The notes under the pieces were generated by a model. That model made no database searches, was not told the origin of the DNA, and was given only the letters and a program-made list of their open reading frames with translations. Positions 15,832 through 23,285 of a stretch of DNA of 40,283 nt are shown piece after piece. Each line of letters opens with the position of its first letter. Within the stretch, counting starts at the first letter, position 1. Source of the DNA: a virus; IMG/VR virus record IMGVR_UViG_3300044533_001663, positions 1-40,283 of that record. One strand, written 5' to 3'. The position numbers and the translations under genes were made by a program.

Positions 15832-16173
15832 TCAGACGGTCGGCTGCACACGCTCCCACCGCGCCACTGCGGCGCTGAGGCGGCGCTGCGCAGCGGCGTA
15901 GCGGTCAGCCTGCCGGGGCGTGGTCCAGCCGCGCAGGCTGGCGACCTGCGCCTCGGCGGCGTCCACAGCGCGGCGGGCGCGGGCGATGGCGGCCCAGCCC
16001 GAGCGGCGCTGGGCACTGGTGATCTGCGCGGGGGTCAGGCTGTGGCAGCGGGTGTAGTGCCCGGCGACGCTGTCCCAGACGCGGACGGTGCCGTCGGTGT
16101 CGACCTGGGCGCGGTAGGTGCCGGTCTCGGTGGCGAAGGCGTTGCGGACGGTCACGGTGGCGAGGCTGGACAT
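15832..16173 (-). CDS. Hypothetical protein, first gene of the 16-12 kb leftward operon
   Basis: The 113-residue product has an N-terminal beta part with TVRVWDSVAGHYTRCH, then an Ala/Arg-rich helical C-terminus. A GGAG site is placed before the ATG. It is the first gene after the leftward promoter at 16231-16259. No family was assigned. Confidence 0.5.
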   Translation of the reverse strand: MSSLATVTVRNAFATETGTYRAQVDTDGTVRVWDSVAGHYTRCHSLTPAQITSAQRRSGWAAIARARRAVDAAEAQVASLRGWTTPRQADRYAAAQRRLSAAVARWERVQPTV

Positions 16174-16230
16174 TGGAGGCTCCTGCGGGTCGGTGGGGCG
16201 CCGGCGGACTCAGCGCCGCCGGACACCCTC

Positions 16231-16259
16231 AGCCTACCATCGCTGCACAAACGCTGCAA
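16231..16259 (-). promoter_or_regulatory. Leftward early promoter, TTGCAG-N17-TAGGCT
   Basis: On the minus strand, TTGCAG (16259-16254) and TAGGCT (16236-16231, preceded by TGG) are separated by exactly 17 bases. The same pair with the same spacing occurs rightward at 21890-21918. It should drive the genes from 16173 down to 12382. Confidence 0.7.
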
Positions 16260-16269
16260 CCCCGCTGCA
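16241..16269. promoter_or_regulatory. Three operator boxes at 11-bp phase
   Basis: The heptamer CGCTGCA (TGCAGCG on the other strand) starts at 16241, 16252 and 16263, exactly one helical turn apart. It covers the spacer and -35 region of the leftward promoter. The same box is present at the divergent early promoters at 21.85-21.90 kb. This suggests one regulator binding cooperatively at both loci. Confidence 0.6.
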
Positions 16270-16278
16270 CAAACTTTC

Positions 16279-16485
16279 TCAATCTTTGTCGAGAACGCCG
16301 TCACCGCCGAAGTTCGCAGCAGCCCGCACCGCCCACGCGCGCAGGATCGCGCAGACCGCCGCGTCCAGGGGCCCGGGCACGAGCCCGCGCAGCTCGGCGG
16401 CGAGGCCTGCGGGCAGGACGACGGTCACGTCAACGTCGACAGAGTCGTCGTCGGCGCACACGTCATCGACGTCGTACTCACACAC
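16279..16485 (-). CDS. Hypothetical acidic protein, 68 aa
   Basis: The GTG start overlaps the end of the Rad50-like gene by eight bases. The protein has an acidic N-terminus rich in Asp and Val and a helical C-terminal half. It is the last gene of the 21.8-16.3 kb leftward operon. The function is unknown. Confidence 0.45.
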   Translation of the reverse strand: MCEYDVDDVCADDDSVDVDVTVVLPAGLAAELRGLVPGPLDAAVCAILRAWAVRAAANFGGDGVLDKD

Positions 16486-18538
16486 GGGGGCCGCCGACGG
16501 CCGACACCGTGATCCAGGCCTGGTCGACGGTGCGGATCAGCCACACGCCTGCGACCTGCGGCCAGCGCCCCGACCAGTCCTGTGCCCGGTCGACGATGAC
16601 GGGCAGGTCCGCGTACCCAACCACTGGCGGCCCCGGATACCGCACCTGGGCCAGCGTCCGCAGCGCGACCCGGAGCTCGAGGTCGGCGAGGACCTGGCGG
16701 CCGGAGCTCGCGCACCACCACGGCCGGCCGTCGATGAGCACGTCGGCCTCGGGCCCGCCCTCTGCGGCAGACCCCCACACGACCGCGACGCCGGTGCCGG
16801 TGAGCTGTGCGTCGAGCGCGGCGGCGGCGCGGGTCGCGGCCTCGGTCGGGGCGCGGCGGGCAGCGTCGAGCACAGCCTCGGCGCGGAGCACGGCCTGGTG
16901 AGCGGCAGCGGCCGCAGCCGCGGTCGCGGTGGCGCGGTCGCGCGCGTCGGCGACGCGCTGGGCGTGGGTGGCAGCCGCGGCGTCGGCGAGGGCCTGGCCC
17001 TGGGCTGCCTGCGCATCGAGCTCGGTGGCGGCGCGGATCGCCGCCTCGGCGCGGCTGCGCGTGTCGGGCCGGTCGTGGCCCGTGGGCGGGGTGCTGACGA
17101 CGGGCGCGGGCCCGGGGTCTGCCTCAGGGGCAGGCTGCGGGCCGAGCGCGCGGACGGCGGCGCTGTGCGCGGCGCGGTCGCGGGCCTGGGTCTCGGCGGC
17201 CTGGGCGCGGGTGCGCGCGGCGTCGAGGGACTGCCGCGCCTGCAGGTGGATGGCCTCGCGCTCCGTCAGCGTCGCCTGCGCCCGCGTGATCTGGCGCTCG
17301 CGCGCGGCCTCGCTCTCGGACTCCTCGCGGGCCAGGGCCTGGGTCGCAAGCTCGACCCGCTCGGCGAGGCGGGACAAGTGCAGCTCGAGGTGCTGGGTCG
17401 ACAGCGTGGTCCCACACGCGGGGCAGTCCCCGACCGTCGGGGTGGCCTGGGCCACTCGGTGCGCCTCGATGGCGAGCGTGAGGCTGGCCCGGCGCTGCGA
17501 AACCATCGGGTCCTGCCACGCCTCGGCCGCATGCAGCGCCTGCCGCGCGACGTGCACCTGCGTCTCGGCCGCGAGCACGGCGTCGACCAGCGCCTGGGGC
17601 ACGGCGACGGCCTCGGGTGCGTCCGGTGCGGGGCCCAGGGCGTCGAGCCGGGCCTGCCACGCGGCGCGGTCGGCCTCGCGCTCGGCGTGCCGGGCGTCGG
17701 CCTGTCGCCAGACCTCGAGCGCGCGCTGGGTCGACGTGTAGAGCTCGAGCTGGGCCAGCCAGTCGCGCGCGGCGCCGGCCTTGCGCTGGGCCTCGGCGAC
17801 GACGCTGGGGTCGGTCGGGCTGTAGGGGGCGGGGGCAGCCCCCTCGGCAGCGGCGAGAGCGGCCTGCGCCTCCGCGGCGGCCCCCTGGGCCGTGGCTTCG
17901 GCTTTGCGCGCGGTCGTCGCCAGGGACGCGGCGCCGCGCACGGCCGTCTTGCCGCGGCCGATGTCGTCGACGTGCGCGACCTCGCCCGGGCGCAGACCGC
18001 CGACCCACTCCGCGACGATGGCGGCGACATCCACCGCGGGCAGGGCCCGCAGCAGCAGGTCGCGCAGGGCCCGGCCGCGGTCGCCGGCGCGGGTCAGGGC
18101 CAGCGCCTCGCCCGGGGCGACGATGGCTCGGACGAGGTCAGGGTCGAGGCCCAGGGCCTGCCCCCAGGCGGCCTGCGAGGTGTAGGTCTGGACCGCGCGG
18201 CTGGCCTGGTCACCGGGCACCTGCGGGGCGCTGGACAGCGACCACGTCGAGGACCGGGCGCGGGTCAGGCTGCGCTTCAGCACGCGGTCGTCGGCGAGGA
18301 CGAGGGCCACGTCGGCGCGGTCGGCGGCGTCGTTGATCAGCTCGGGCGGGAAGGGGCTGCCGTCGGGGGCGGACCCGGTCAGGAGCAGCAGCAGGGCGAG
18401 GAGGGCGGTCGACTTTCCGGCCTGGGAGGGGCCTGCGATCTGGACCGGGCCCTGGGTTGCGGGCGGGGCGAGGGTCAGGCGGCGCGCGGCGGTGTAGGGG
18501 CCGAGGCCGGCGGCGTGCAGCGAGCGGATGGTGGTCAT
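16478..18538 (-). CDS. Rad50/SbcC-like SMC-family ATPase with zinc hook
   Basis: This 686-residue protein has an N-terminal Walker A GPSQAGKST at residues 36-44. Long Ala/Glu/Arg coiled coils flank a central CPAC zinc hook (Cys372 and Cys375). The C-terminal ATPase half has a signature-like SSGRQVLADLELR segment and a Walker B-like LPVIVD. In the Rad50/SbcC family, ATP binding brings the two halves together and a partner nuclease (SbcD/Mre11) cuts DNA ends; the hook joins two coiled coils. It is shorter than bacterial SbcC (around 1000 residues), mainly through shorter coils. No SbcD-like gene is in the window. It lies with the RecE-like nuclease gene in one operon. Confidence 0.8.
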   Translation of the reverse strand: MTTIRSLHAAGLGPYTAARRLTLAPPATQGPVQIAGPSQAGKSTALLALLLLLTGSAPDGSPFPPELINDAADRADVALVLADDRVLKRSLTRARSSTWSLSSAPQVPGDQASRAVQTYTSQAAWGQALGLDPDLVRAIVAPGEALALTRAGDRGRALRDLLLRALPAVDVAAIVAEWVGGLRPGEVAHVDDIGRGKTAVRGAASLATTARKAEATAQGAAAEAQAALAAAEGAAPAPYSPTDPSVVAEAQRKAGAARDWLAQLELYTSTQRALEVWRQADARHAEREADRAAWQARLDALGPAPDAPEAVAVPQALVDAVLAAETQVHVARQALHAAEAWQDPMVSQRRASLTLAIEAHRVAQATPTVGDCPACGTTLSTQHLELHLSRLAERVELATQALAREESESEAARERQITRAQATLTEREAIHLQARQSLDAARTRAQAAETQARDRAAHSAAVRALGPQPAPEADPGPAPVVSTPPTGHDRPDTRSRAEAAIRAATELDAQAAQGQALADAAAATHAQRVADARDRATATAAAAAAAHQAVLRAEAVLDAARRAPTEAATRAAAALDAQLTGTGVAVVWGSAAEGGPEADVLIDGRPWWCASSGRQVLADLELRVALRTLAQVRYPGPPVVGYADLPVIVDRAQDWSGRWPQVAGVWLIRTVDQAWITVSAVGGPRV

Positions 18539-18540
18539 GA

Positions 18541-18840
18541 TCAGGCCTCCGAGGGCAGGATGTGGATGGGGGTCGTCCGGCGGATCTGGGCGAGAGCAGA
18601 CCCCAGCACCGAGGACCACCGCGCGTCGTCGGGGCACCGCTCGCGGTACTCCTCGCGCACGGCGTCGACCACGTCGGGAGAGACGCGCAGGGCGCCGTCG
18701 ACGGTGGTCGCGAGGGAGAGGAGGATGCAGCCGACGTCGGCGCCGATCTCGGCGATGAGGGCGGCGTCGTCGGCTTGGCGCTGGGCGTCGCTGTAGCGGT
18801 GGACGCCGGCGAGGTAGCGGTCGCGGTGGGTGGTGGGCAT
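18541..18840 (-). CDS. Hypothetical protein, 99 aa
   Basis: This is a helical protein with a charged N-terminus (RDRYLAGVHRY). It ends two bases before the Rad50-like start, so the two are probably co-translated. No family was recognised. Confidence 0.5.
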   Translation of the reverse strand: MPTTHRDRYLAGVHRYSDAQRQADDAALIAEIGADVGCILLSLATTVDGALRVSPDVVDAVREEYRERCPDDARWSSVLGSALAQIRRTTPIHILPSEA

Positions 18841-18856
18841 GGTGGTCAGCTCCGGT

Positions 18857-18892
18857 GTCTGTCGAGAGGTCTGTCGAGAGGTCTGTCGAAAG
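18857..18892. repeat. Three tandem 12-bp repeats
   Basis: GTCTGTCGAGAG occurs at 18857-18868 and 18869-18880, and GTCTGTCGAAAG at 18881-18892. The array sits in the gap before the gene that starts at 18840 and after the 40-residue gene. It could be a protein-binding array or a translational leader element. Confidence 0.75.
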
Positions 18893-18896
18893 GTGC

Positions 18897-18919
18897 GCGC
18901 CCCGGGCTCCTCGGGGCGC
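18897..18919. terminator. GC hairpin beside the 12-bp repeats
   Basis: A perfect 8-bp stem (GCGCCCCG, 18897-18904, with CGGGGCGC, 18912-18919) has a seven-base loop. No T-run follows on either strand, so it may be a pause, processing or weak termination element within the leftward operon. Confidence 0.45.
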
Positions 18920-18949
18920 TGTGGTGGGGGCCAGGGCCGGCCGGGCGGG

Positions 18950-19072
18950 CTAGTACCAGCCGCCGTTGCACTCGCAGGCGATGCCGTCCATGATGCCGCC
19001 GTTGCAGGCTTGGGTCTTGGGCGGGGTGTAGAGACCGAGGCTGATCGCCAGGGCGAGGAGGGCGCAGGACAT
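18950..19072 (-). CDS. Very small Cys-rich, probably exported or membrane peptide (40 aa)
   Basis: The ATG at 19072 is preceded by a GGAG site six bases upstream, and the TAG stop is at 18950-18952. The peptide has a hydrophobic N-terminus (MSCALLALAISLGLY), then CNGG, CEC and a second NGG before a final WY. That gives four Cys residues in 40. It looks like a signal or membrane helix followed by a disulphide- or metal-bound tail. It fills most of an otherwise empty gap between larger genes. The function is unknown. Confidence 0.5.
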   Translation of the reverse strand: MSCALLALAISLGLYTPPKTQACNGGIMDGIACECNGGWY

Positions 19073-19158
19073 GGTGGGCTCCAAGGCGCGCCGAGGTCCC
19101 GGTCGGCGCGTGAGGTGAGGCCGCCGGGGCGGCGGGTGGTCAGGGTCAGGCCGGGTGG

Positions 19159-19734
19159 TCAGGCCAGTGGGTCGAAGTCGTCGCCCGGCGTGCCAAAAAG
19201 CGCGTCGACGGGGTCGGCGGAGGGGGCCGCCTCGGGCGTGGGGGCAGCCCCAGCCTCGACGGCCGGATCGCTCAGCGGCTCCCCCGGCAGGTCGAAGTCG
19301 TCGGGCTGGGGCTCGGGCTGGGCCGACGCTTCGGGCGCAGCTTCGGGCTGGGGGCTGCCCTCGCCGCCACGGCTGCGGCGGCCACCGCGGCGGGGCCGGG
19401 GCGCGTCGAGGGGGTCGGGGGTGGTCGTGACGGCGGGCTGGGCGGCGGGCGCGGTGTCGAGTGGGTCGTGGGGGGTGGGCTGCGCCTCGGTGGCGGCCAG
19501 CTCCTCCATCGCGCGCAGGGACTCGGGCGAGAAGGCGGGGGATGCAACTTTGCCGTGCACGTCGGTGTTGAGCATGTACTGCGCGTGCATAGCGGCTACC
19601 TGAGAGCAGCGGAACGCCCGCAACAGCAAATCGTAGCCGTCAGCCTTAGCTTGGATGACGCCGCGCTCGGCTTCTCGGCAGAGCTCGTCTGCGAGCGTAA
19701 GCTGCGTCTGCACAAAATCGTTGGCGGTGGTCAT
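19159..19734 (-). CDS. Hypothetical protein with acidic Pro-rich C-terminus, 191 aa
   Basis: ATG 19734 is preferred because GAGGAG lies five bases upstream; a GTG at 19740 is also in frame. Residues 1-90 are helical (VQTQLTLADEL, then LLRAFRCSQVAAMHAQYML). The rest is a low-complexity Pro/Ala/Asp/Glu region ending in DDFDPLA, which loosely resembles acidic tips of single-strand-binding proteins. It may interact with the recombination proteins encoded beside it. No OB-fold was recognised. Confidence 0.5.
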   Translation of the reverse strand: MTTANDFVQTQLTLADELCREAERGVIQAKADGYDLLLRAFRCSQVAAMHAQYMLNTDVHGKVASPAFSPESLRAMEELAATEAQPTPHDPLDTAPAAQPAVTTTPDPLDAPRPRRGGRRSRGGEGSPQPEAAPEASAQPEPQPDDFDLPGEPLSDPAVEAGAAPTPEAAPSADPVDALFGTPGDDFDPLA

Positions 19735-19736
19735 GG

Positions 19737-20396
19737 TCACTCCTCGCCCTGCTCATCGGCAGGGGCGGGCTCGGGGTTGAGGGCGGGGGCAGTCCCCCGG
19801 ATCGCCTTGATGACGTCAGAGTCGGCGGGGGCCTGCCGCAGGCGCTTGGCCCAGCCTGCGCGGGCGCCGCGGTCGGTGGGCAGGGTCACGGGCTGGGGCA
19901 GGGCGGCGAGGTAGGTCGCCAGCGCGGCTTCGGTGGCCTGCAGCTCCGCGAGCGCGACGGCGAGGGGGTCGCCGGTCGGGATGAGGCGGACGCGCGCGGG
20001 CGGCTTGCGGGCGCCGAGGTTGATCGACACATCCATCGGCTCAGTCAGCGACGGGGACCCGAGCACGCGGACGCCACCCTTGACGTCTTTGCCCACCTTG
20101 ACCGTCGCATCAAAGAACAGCGTCACAGCGCGGCCCTTCCATGCGCCAGTCTTTGCGCCCCACATCGCCGACAGGCACCCGGCGGTGGTGCGGCACGGCA
20201 CCCACGGCTTGACGCCGCGCTCTTGGAAGTACACGACCAGCTTTTCGCGGACCGCCTTGGTTTTGGGGTCTTCGATGTCCTCAATGCCGGCGGCGGCGAT
20301 CGTGAGCGTGCACCCCTCGGTCGGCAGGTTGGGGCCGGTCAGGTAGCGCCCGCCGAAAAGGGCGCGGTAATCGAAGTCGTCAGCGTCAGTCGTCAT
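19737..20396 (-). CDS. Conserved phage DNA-metabolism protein of unknown activity
   Basis: This 219-residue protein matches, in pattern, a widespread phage family found near exonuclease and single-strand-binding genes. There is an FDYRALFGGRYL start and an LTIAAAGI strand. A KLVVYFQERG strand is then followed by a W-G-x-x-T-x-x-W-K-G-R-x-V-T-L turn and a GGVRVL strand. The C-terminal 80 residues are helical. The ATG lies inside the end of the PD-(D/E)XK nuclease gene (11-base overlap), which supports a shared task in recombination. The activity, if any, is unknown. Confidence 0.6.
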   Translation of the reverse strand: MTTDADDFDYRALFGGRYLTGPNLPTEGCTLTIAAAGIEDIEDPKTKAVREKLVVYFQERGVKPWVPCRTTAGCLSAMWGAKTGAWKGRAVTLFFDATVKVGKDVKGGVRVLGSPSLTEPMDVSINLGARKPPARVRLIPTGDPLAVALAELQATEAALATYLAALPQPVTLPTDRGARAGWAKRLRQAPADSDVIKAIRGTAPALNPEPAPADEQGEE

Positions 20397-21312
20397 CGGA
20401 CACCTCCAGGTCATCGTCGAGGTCGGAGTCGTCGCCGAAAGCCCAAGCCGGCAGCTCCACCGGCACAACGTCAGGGGCCTGCCCCATCCACCGCCCCGAC
20501 GCCTCAGCGGCCGCCACACGCGCCAGCGCCTCAGCCCGCACGGCAGCACCGCAGTAGAGCGCGCCATCGAGGTCGTCGGGGTTGGGCCAGTACGTGCCCA
20601 GGCTGTAGACGCCGACGTCGATGCAGGGGCGGACCTCATAGGCGACGATGTAGACGTCGATAGGGCAGGGCCGGAGCTGCCGCGCCGACTCCAGAGCGCG
20701 CACCCCGGCGCAGTAGTGGGCGAGCTGCGCGTGGTAGAGCTGCCGCGCGATCCAGGCCGCCATCCTGCGCGGGTGGAGGCTCGGGACCGCCTTGAGGTCG
20801 ACGATCGCGTGCCGATCGACGCCCCAGCGCAGCAGGTCGAGGCGGCCTTTCATCGCGCGGCCAGCCTCGGTCCACGTCAGCGAGATCTCGGGAAGAACGG
20901 TCCTGCCGCCCGGGGCGCACAGCGGGCCCGCCACCGGATGCTCGGCGACGGCCTGGGCCACGGCCTGAGCCTGGGCATAGTCGTCGGCGCGCAGCCAGGT
21001 CACCAGCGGGTGCGCCGCGCAGGCGGCGTCGTACTCGGCGCCGCGGCGCTGCGCGGTCGCGGTCCATGGGCGGTAGTGGGACGCAAACCGGTCCGACTCC
21101 AAGACCGCGGCGTGCATCGCCTGCAGGCCGCTGGAGTCGCTGCGCTCGGCGTGCTCGCCGTCGAGGGCGAGCTTGTAGTGGCGCGCGCTGGTGACGGCGT
21201 GCTTGAGGATGCTCCAGTTCAGGCCGTCAAGCTGCTGGTAGCGGTCAAACGGCAGGTCGCGGAACAGGCGCCCGCCCTGAGGTTGCGCGCCCGCCGGCAG
21301 ACCCCCGCTCAC
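20386..21312 (-). CDS. RecE-like PD-(D/E)XK exonuclease
   Basis: The GTG at 21312 overlaps the upstream stop and gives 308 residues; longer in-frame readings are shadow. The core has the PD-(D/E)XK arrangement: E142 (in PEISLTW), D159 (in KGRLDLL), then D172 and K174 (in AIVDLKAV). An N-terminal YQQLDGLNWSILKHA helix and a C-terminal QLAHYCAG helix are as in exonuclease VIII-type phage nucleases. These enzymes resect double-stranded ends for strand annealing. The C-terminus is a run of acidic residues. No clear Beta/RecT annealase gene was identified next to it. Confidence 0.75.
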   Translation of the reverse strand: MSGGLPAGAQPQGGRLFRDLPFDRYQQLDGLNWSILKHAVTSARHYKLALDGEHAERSDSSGLQAMHAAVLESDRFASHYRPWTATAQRRGAEYDAACAAHPLVTWLRADDYAQAQAVAQAVAEHPVAGPLCAPGGRTVLPEISLTWTEAGRAMKGRLDLLRWGVDRHAIVDLKAVPSLHPRRMAAWIARQLYHAQLAHYCAGVRALESARQLRPCPIDVYIVAYEVRPCIDVGVYSLGTYWPNPDDLDGALYCGAAVRAEALARVAAAEASGRWMGQAPDVVPVELPAWAFGDDSDLDDDLEVSDDD

Positions 21313-21791
21313 GACGCGGCCTCGGTGGTGGCGGCCACCCCACCGGCAGCCCCCAGAGCCGCCCGCCGCTCGGTCACGGTGCGGGCCGCCATGCGCAGCA
21401 GCTGCATCTCGGCGGCGTCGGGGTCGCGCCCGAGCCAGGCGTGCCGCAGTTCGCGGATCAGGTGGTCGAGTTGGGCGAGCTGCCCGCGGTCGGCGCCGAC
21501 ATCGGCGACGGCTCGGCTGAACCGGCGCGCGACGGCGATCTTGGTCTGCCCGGGCTCCGCGGTCGGGGCCTCCCATCCGTCGGTGACGCCGCGCAGGATC
21601 TCACGGGCGGCGCTGTAGGCGTCGGCGGTCCAGTCGCTGAGGAGAAGGTGCGCCACGTCGGCGCGCCAGGCTTGGGACAGGTCGTCGGCGAGGGCGAGGG
21701 CGAGCGCGAAGCTGCGGGCGTGGCTGGCCCGCTCGCGGGTGCGGTCGCCGCGGGCGGTGCTGGTGAGGGGCTGGCGGGCGGTGCTGAACAC
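21309..21791 (-). CDS. Hypothetical helical protein, first gene of the 21.8-16.3 kb leftward operon
   Basis: GTG 21791 has CAGGAG seven bases upstream; the longer reading would run into the promoter region. The 160-residue product is helical, with an Arg-rich N-terminus and LDHLIRELRHAWLG near the middle. It overlaps the nuclease gene by 4 bp. A role with the nuclease is plausible by position, but no domain was recognised. Confidence 0.5.
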   Translation of the reverse strand: MFSTARQPLTSTARGDRTRERASHARSFALALALADDLSQAWRADVAHLLLSDWTADAYSAAREILRGVTDGWEAPTAEPGQTKIAVARRFSRAVADVGADRGQLAQLDHLIRELRHAWLGRDPDAAEMQLLRMAARTVTERRAALGAAGGVAATTEAAS

Positions 21792-21823
21792 GGTGTGGCT
21801 CCTGGGTTGTGGTTGGTGGTAGC

Positions 21824-21897
21824 TGCAGCGACGGTGTACCATCGGCCGCAGCGTGCGTCAAGCGCCGCCAGAAATAAATCGCAGCGTGGTTGCAGCG
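21824..21897. promoter_or_regulatory. Divergent control region with GCAGCG boxes
   Basis: TGCAGCG or CGCAGCG boxes start at 21824, 21847, 21880 and 21891. The last two are 11 bp apart and 21847 is 33 bp before 21880, so three boxes lie on one helical face. They cover the -35 regions of both divergent promoters. An AT-rich stretch (GAAATAAATC, 21871-21880) sits between them. Confidence 0.55.
21833..21861 (-). promoter_or_regulatory. Leftward promoter, TTGACG-N17-TACACC
   Basis: On the minus strand TTGACG (21861-21856) and TACACC (21838-21833, preceded by TGG) are exactly 17 bases apart. It points to the gene starting at 21791 and is divergent from the promoter at 21890-21918. Confidence 0.55.
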
Positions 21898-21918
21898 GCG
21901 TGGGGAGGGTGGTAGGCT
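21890..21918 (+). promoter_or_regulatory. Rightward early promoter, TTGCAG-N17-TAGGCT
   Basis: TTGCAG (21890-21895) and TAGGCT (21913-21918, preceded by TGG) have a 17-base spacer. The start gene at 21937 follows with an AGGAGG site at 21924-21929. The same sequence pair is used leftward at 16231-16259. Confidence 0.72.
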
Positions 21919-21936
21919 GGGGCAGGAGGTGAGTCC

Positions 21937-22608
21937 ATGACCCAGCGAAACAAGTGGAGCCCGCGAGATGAACGGCGCGCCGAGCGCGCACGCAGAGAGG
22001 AGCAGGTGGAGGTCGTCGCCGCGCTGGTGACGGCGCACCCGGGCGATGCCGCCGACATGCTGCAGCGCGTGTCGGCCGAGCTCGAGACGCTCTGGCCGCA
22101 GGTGACGACGCTGCAGGGGCAGCTCGAGGCGGCGCAGGAGGACCGCGCGAGCTGGCAGAAGCGCGCCCGCGCGGCCGAGCGCGCGCTCGAGGTGTCGCAG
22201 GCGCGCGTCGCAACCCTCGAGGTCGCCGAGAAGCGCGCGAACAAGCTGCAGGGCGACCTCGGCGACGCGCGGCGCGAGATCGCCGCGCTGCAGCGCGCGG
22301 TGGACGCGGCGGCGCCGACGCACCGGGCGCACCCGATGGATGTGGACGCGGCGTGGATCTTCATCCGGCAGCAGCCGTCGCTCCGGCTGATGAGCAGCCA
22401 GACGCGGCCGGACATCCTCCGGCGCGACGACGCGGGCGAGGTCCGGCGCCTGTGCACCCTGCTCAGCGTGGCCGATGAGGGCGCGGCGCGCGCGGCTGCG
22501 CTTGAGGACCTGCGGGCGGGGCTGGTGAAGCTCCGCACGCGGGCGGCGCGGGACAGCCTCAGCGGCGTTGCCTCCGGCGGTGTCGTGGCCCCGCAGGTGC
22601 TCTCATGA
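21937..22608 (+). CDS. Coiled-coil protein, first gene of the replication operon
   Basis: The 223-residue product has a basic N-terminus (KWSPRDERRAERARR) and then a long coiled coil (about residues 40-125) rich in Leu, Ala, Glu and Arg. The C-terminal half is helical, with a PTHRAHPMDV linker. A basic head plus coiled coil would suit a DNA-bound regulator or a replication organiser, possibly including binding to the phased boxes next to its own promoter, but no helix-turn-helix was certain. The first gene of a divergent early operon is often regulatory. Confidence 0.55.
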   Translation: MTQRNKWSPRDERRAERARREEQVEVVAALVTAHPGDAADMLQRVSAELETLWPQVTTLQGQLEAAQEDRASWQKRARAAERALEVSQARVATLEVAEKRANKLQGDLGDARREIAALQRAVDAAAPTHRAHPMDVDAAWIFIRQQPSLRLMSSQTRPDILRRDDAGEVRRLCTLLSVADEGAARAAALEDLRAGLVKLRTRAARDSLSGVASGGVVAPQVLS

Positions 22609-23285
22609 CGGCGACGCGACTGGCCCTGTGGCCGTCTGACACCAGCATCCTCGCCCAGGGCTACGCGCAGGCCGAGGCCCCCGCCGGCGGCGTCGTGTAC
22701 GTGGGCATCGACCCGGGCCAGCACGGCGCGGTCGGGGCGGTGCGCGTCGTGGCCCCGGGACCTGGGGCAGCCCCCCGCGTCGTCGCAGCCGCGGTGGTCC
22801 ACGCCGCGGGCGCGGCCGGGTACCAGAGGGCGCCTGTGGGGGCCCGCCGGGCGCAGCTGGACTCGCTGCGGGCGCGCGCGGCCCTGCGGCTGGTGTGTCA
22901 GGCGGTCGGCGAGGCGCCGCACGTCCTGGTCGCTCTGGAGGCGCTGGGGCTGCGGCCGGGCGAGGGCGTGGTCAGCACGTCGACCGCGGGCGTGGGGCAT
23001 GGGGTGTGGCGGGGGGTGCTCGGGCCCCTGTGCGCAGACTCGGTCGGGTGGTCGTGGCGCGAGGTCCAGACGCAGCAGGTGGACCGCGTGATGGGGCTGC
23101 CTGCGGTCGGGCGACGGCTGCGCAAGGGGCTCGTTTTGTCGTACGGCGTCGAGGCGCTGGCCGAGGCGACCGGGGCGACGGCTGCGCAGTGGCGCGAGGT
23201 GATGCCGCCGATGGGGGCGCGTGTCGTCAGCGATGGTGCGGGCGACGCGCTGTGGATGGGGCTTGCTCTTGCGAGGGGGTTGTGA
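22605..23285 (+). CDS. RuvC-like Holliday junction resolvase
   Basis: This 226-residue protein has the RNase H-fold acidic set of RuvC-type resolvases: D36 in YVGIDPGQHGAVG, E112 in VALEAL, and D210 and D214 in SDGAGDALWMGLA. Such enzymes cut branched DNA during recombination and before packaging. The first 30 residues are an unusual extension. It overlaps the genes on both sides by 1-4 bp, inside the replication operon. Confidence 0.8.
   Translation: MTATRLALWPSDTSILAQGYAQAEAPAGGVVYVGIDPGQHGAVGAVRVVAPGPGAAPRVVAAAVVHAAGAAGYQRAPVGARRAQLDSLRARAALRLVCQAVGEAPHVLVALEALGLRPGEGVVSTSTAGVGHGVWRGVLGPLCADSVGWSWREVQTQQVDRVMGLPAVGRRLRKGLVLSYGVEALAEATGATAAQWREVMPPMGARVVSDGAGDALWMGLALARGL

Noticed and set aside
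18597-18607. Another GGCAGACCC copy
   Set aside because: The sequence is AGCAGACCC, one base off, so it was not counted.
16118-18796. Very long rightward open frame (892 codons) opposite the Rad50-like gene
   Set aside because: It lies antisense to a gene with clear ATPase motifs. Its translation is low-complexity Arg/Gly/Ala typical of GC-rich shadow frames.
18857-18892. CRISPR-like array
   Set aside because: The 12-bp units are tandem with no spacers between them.
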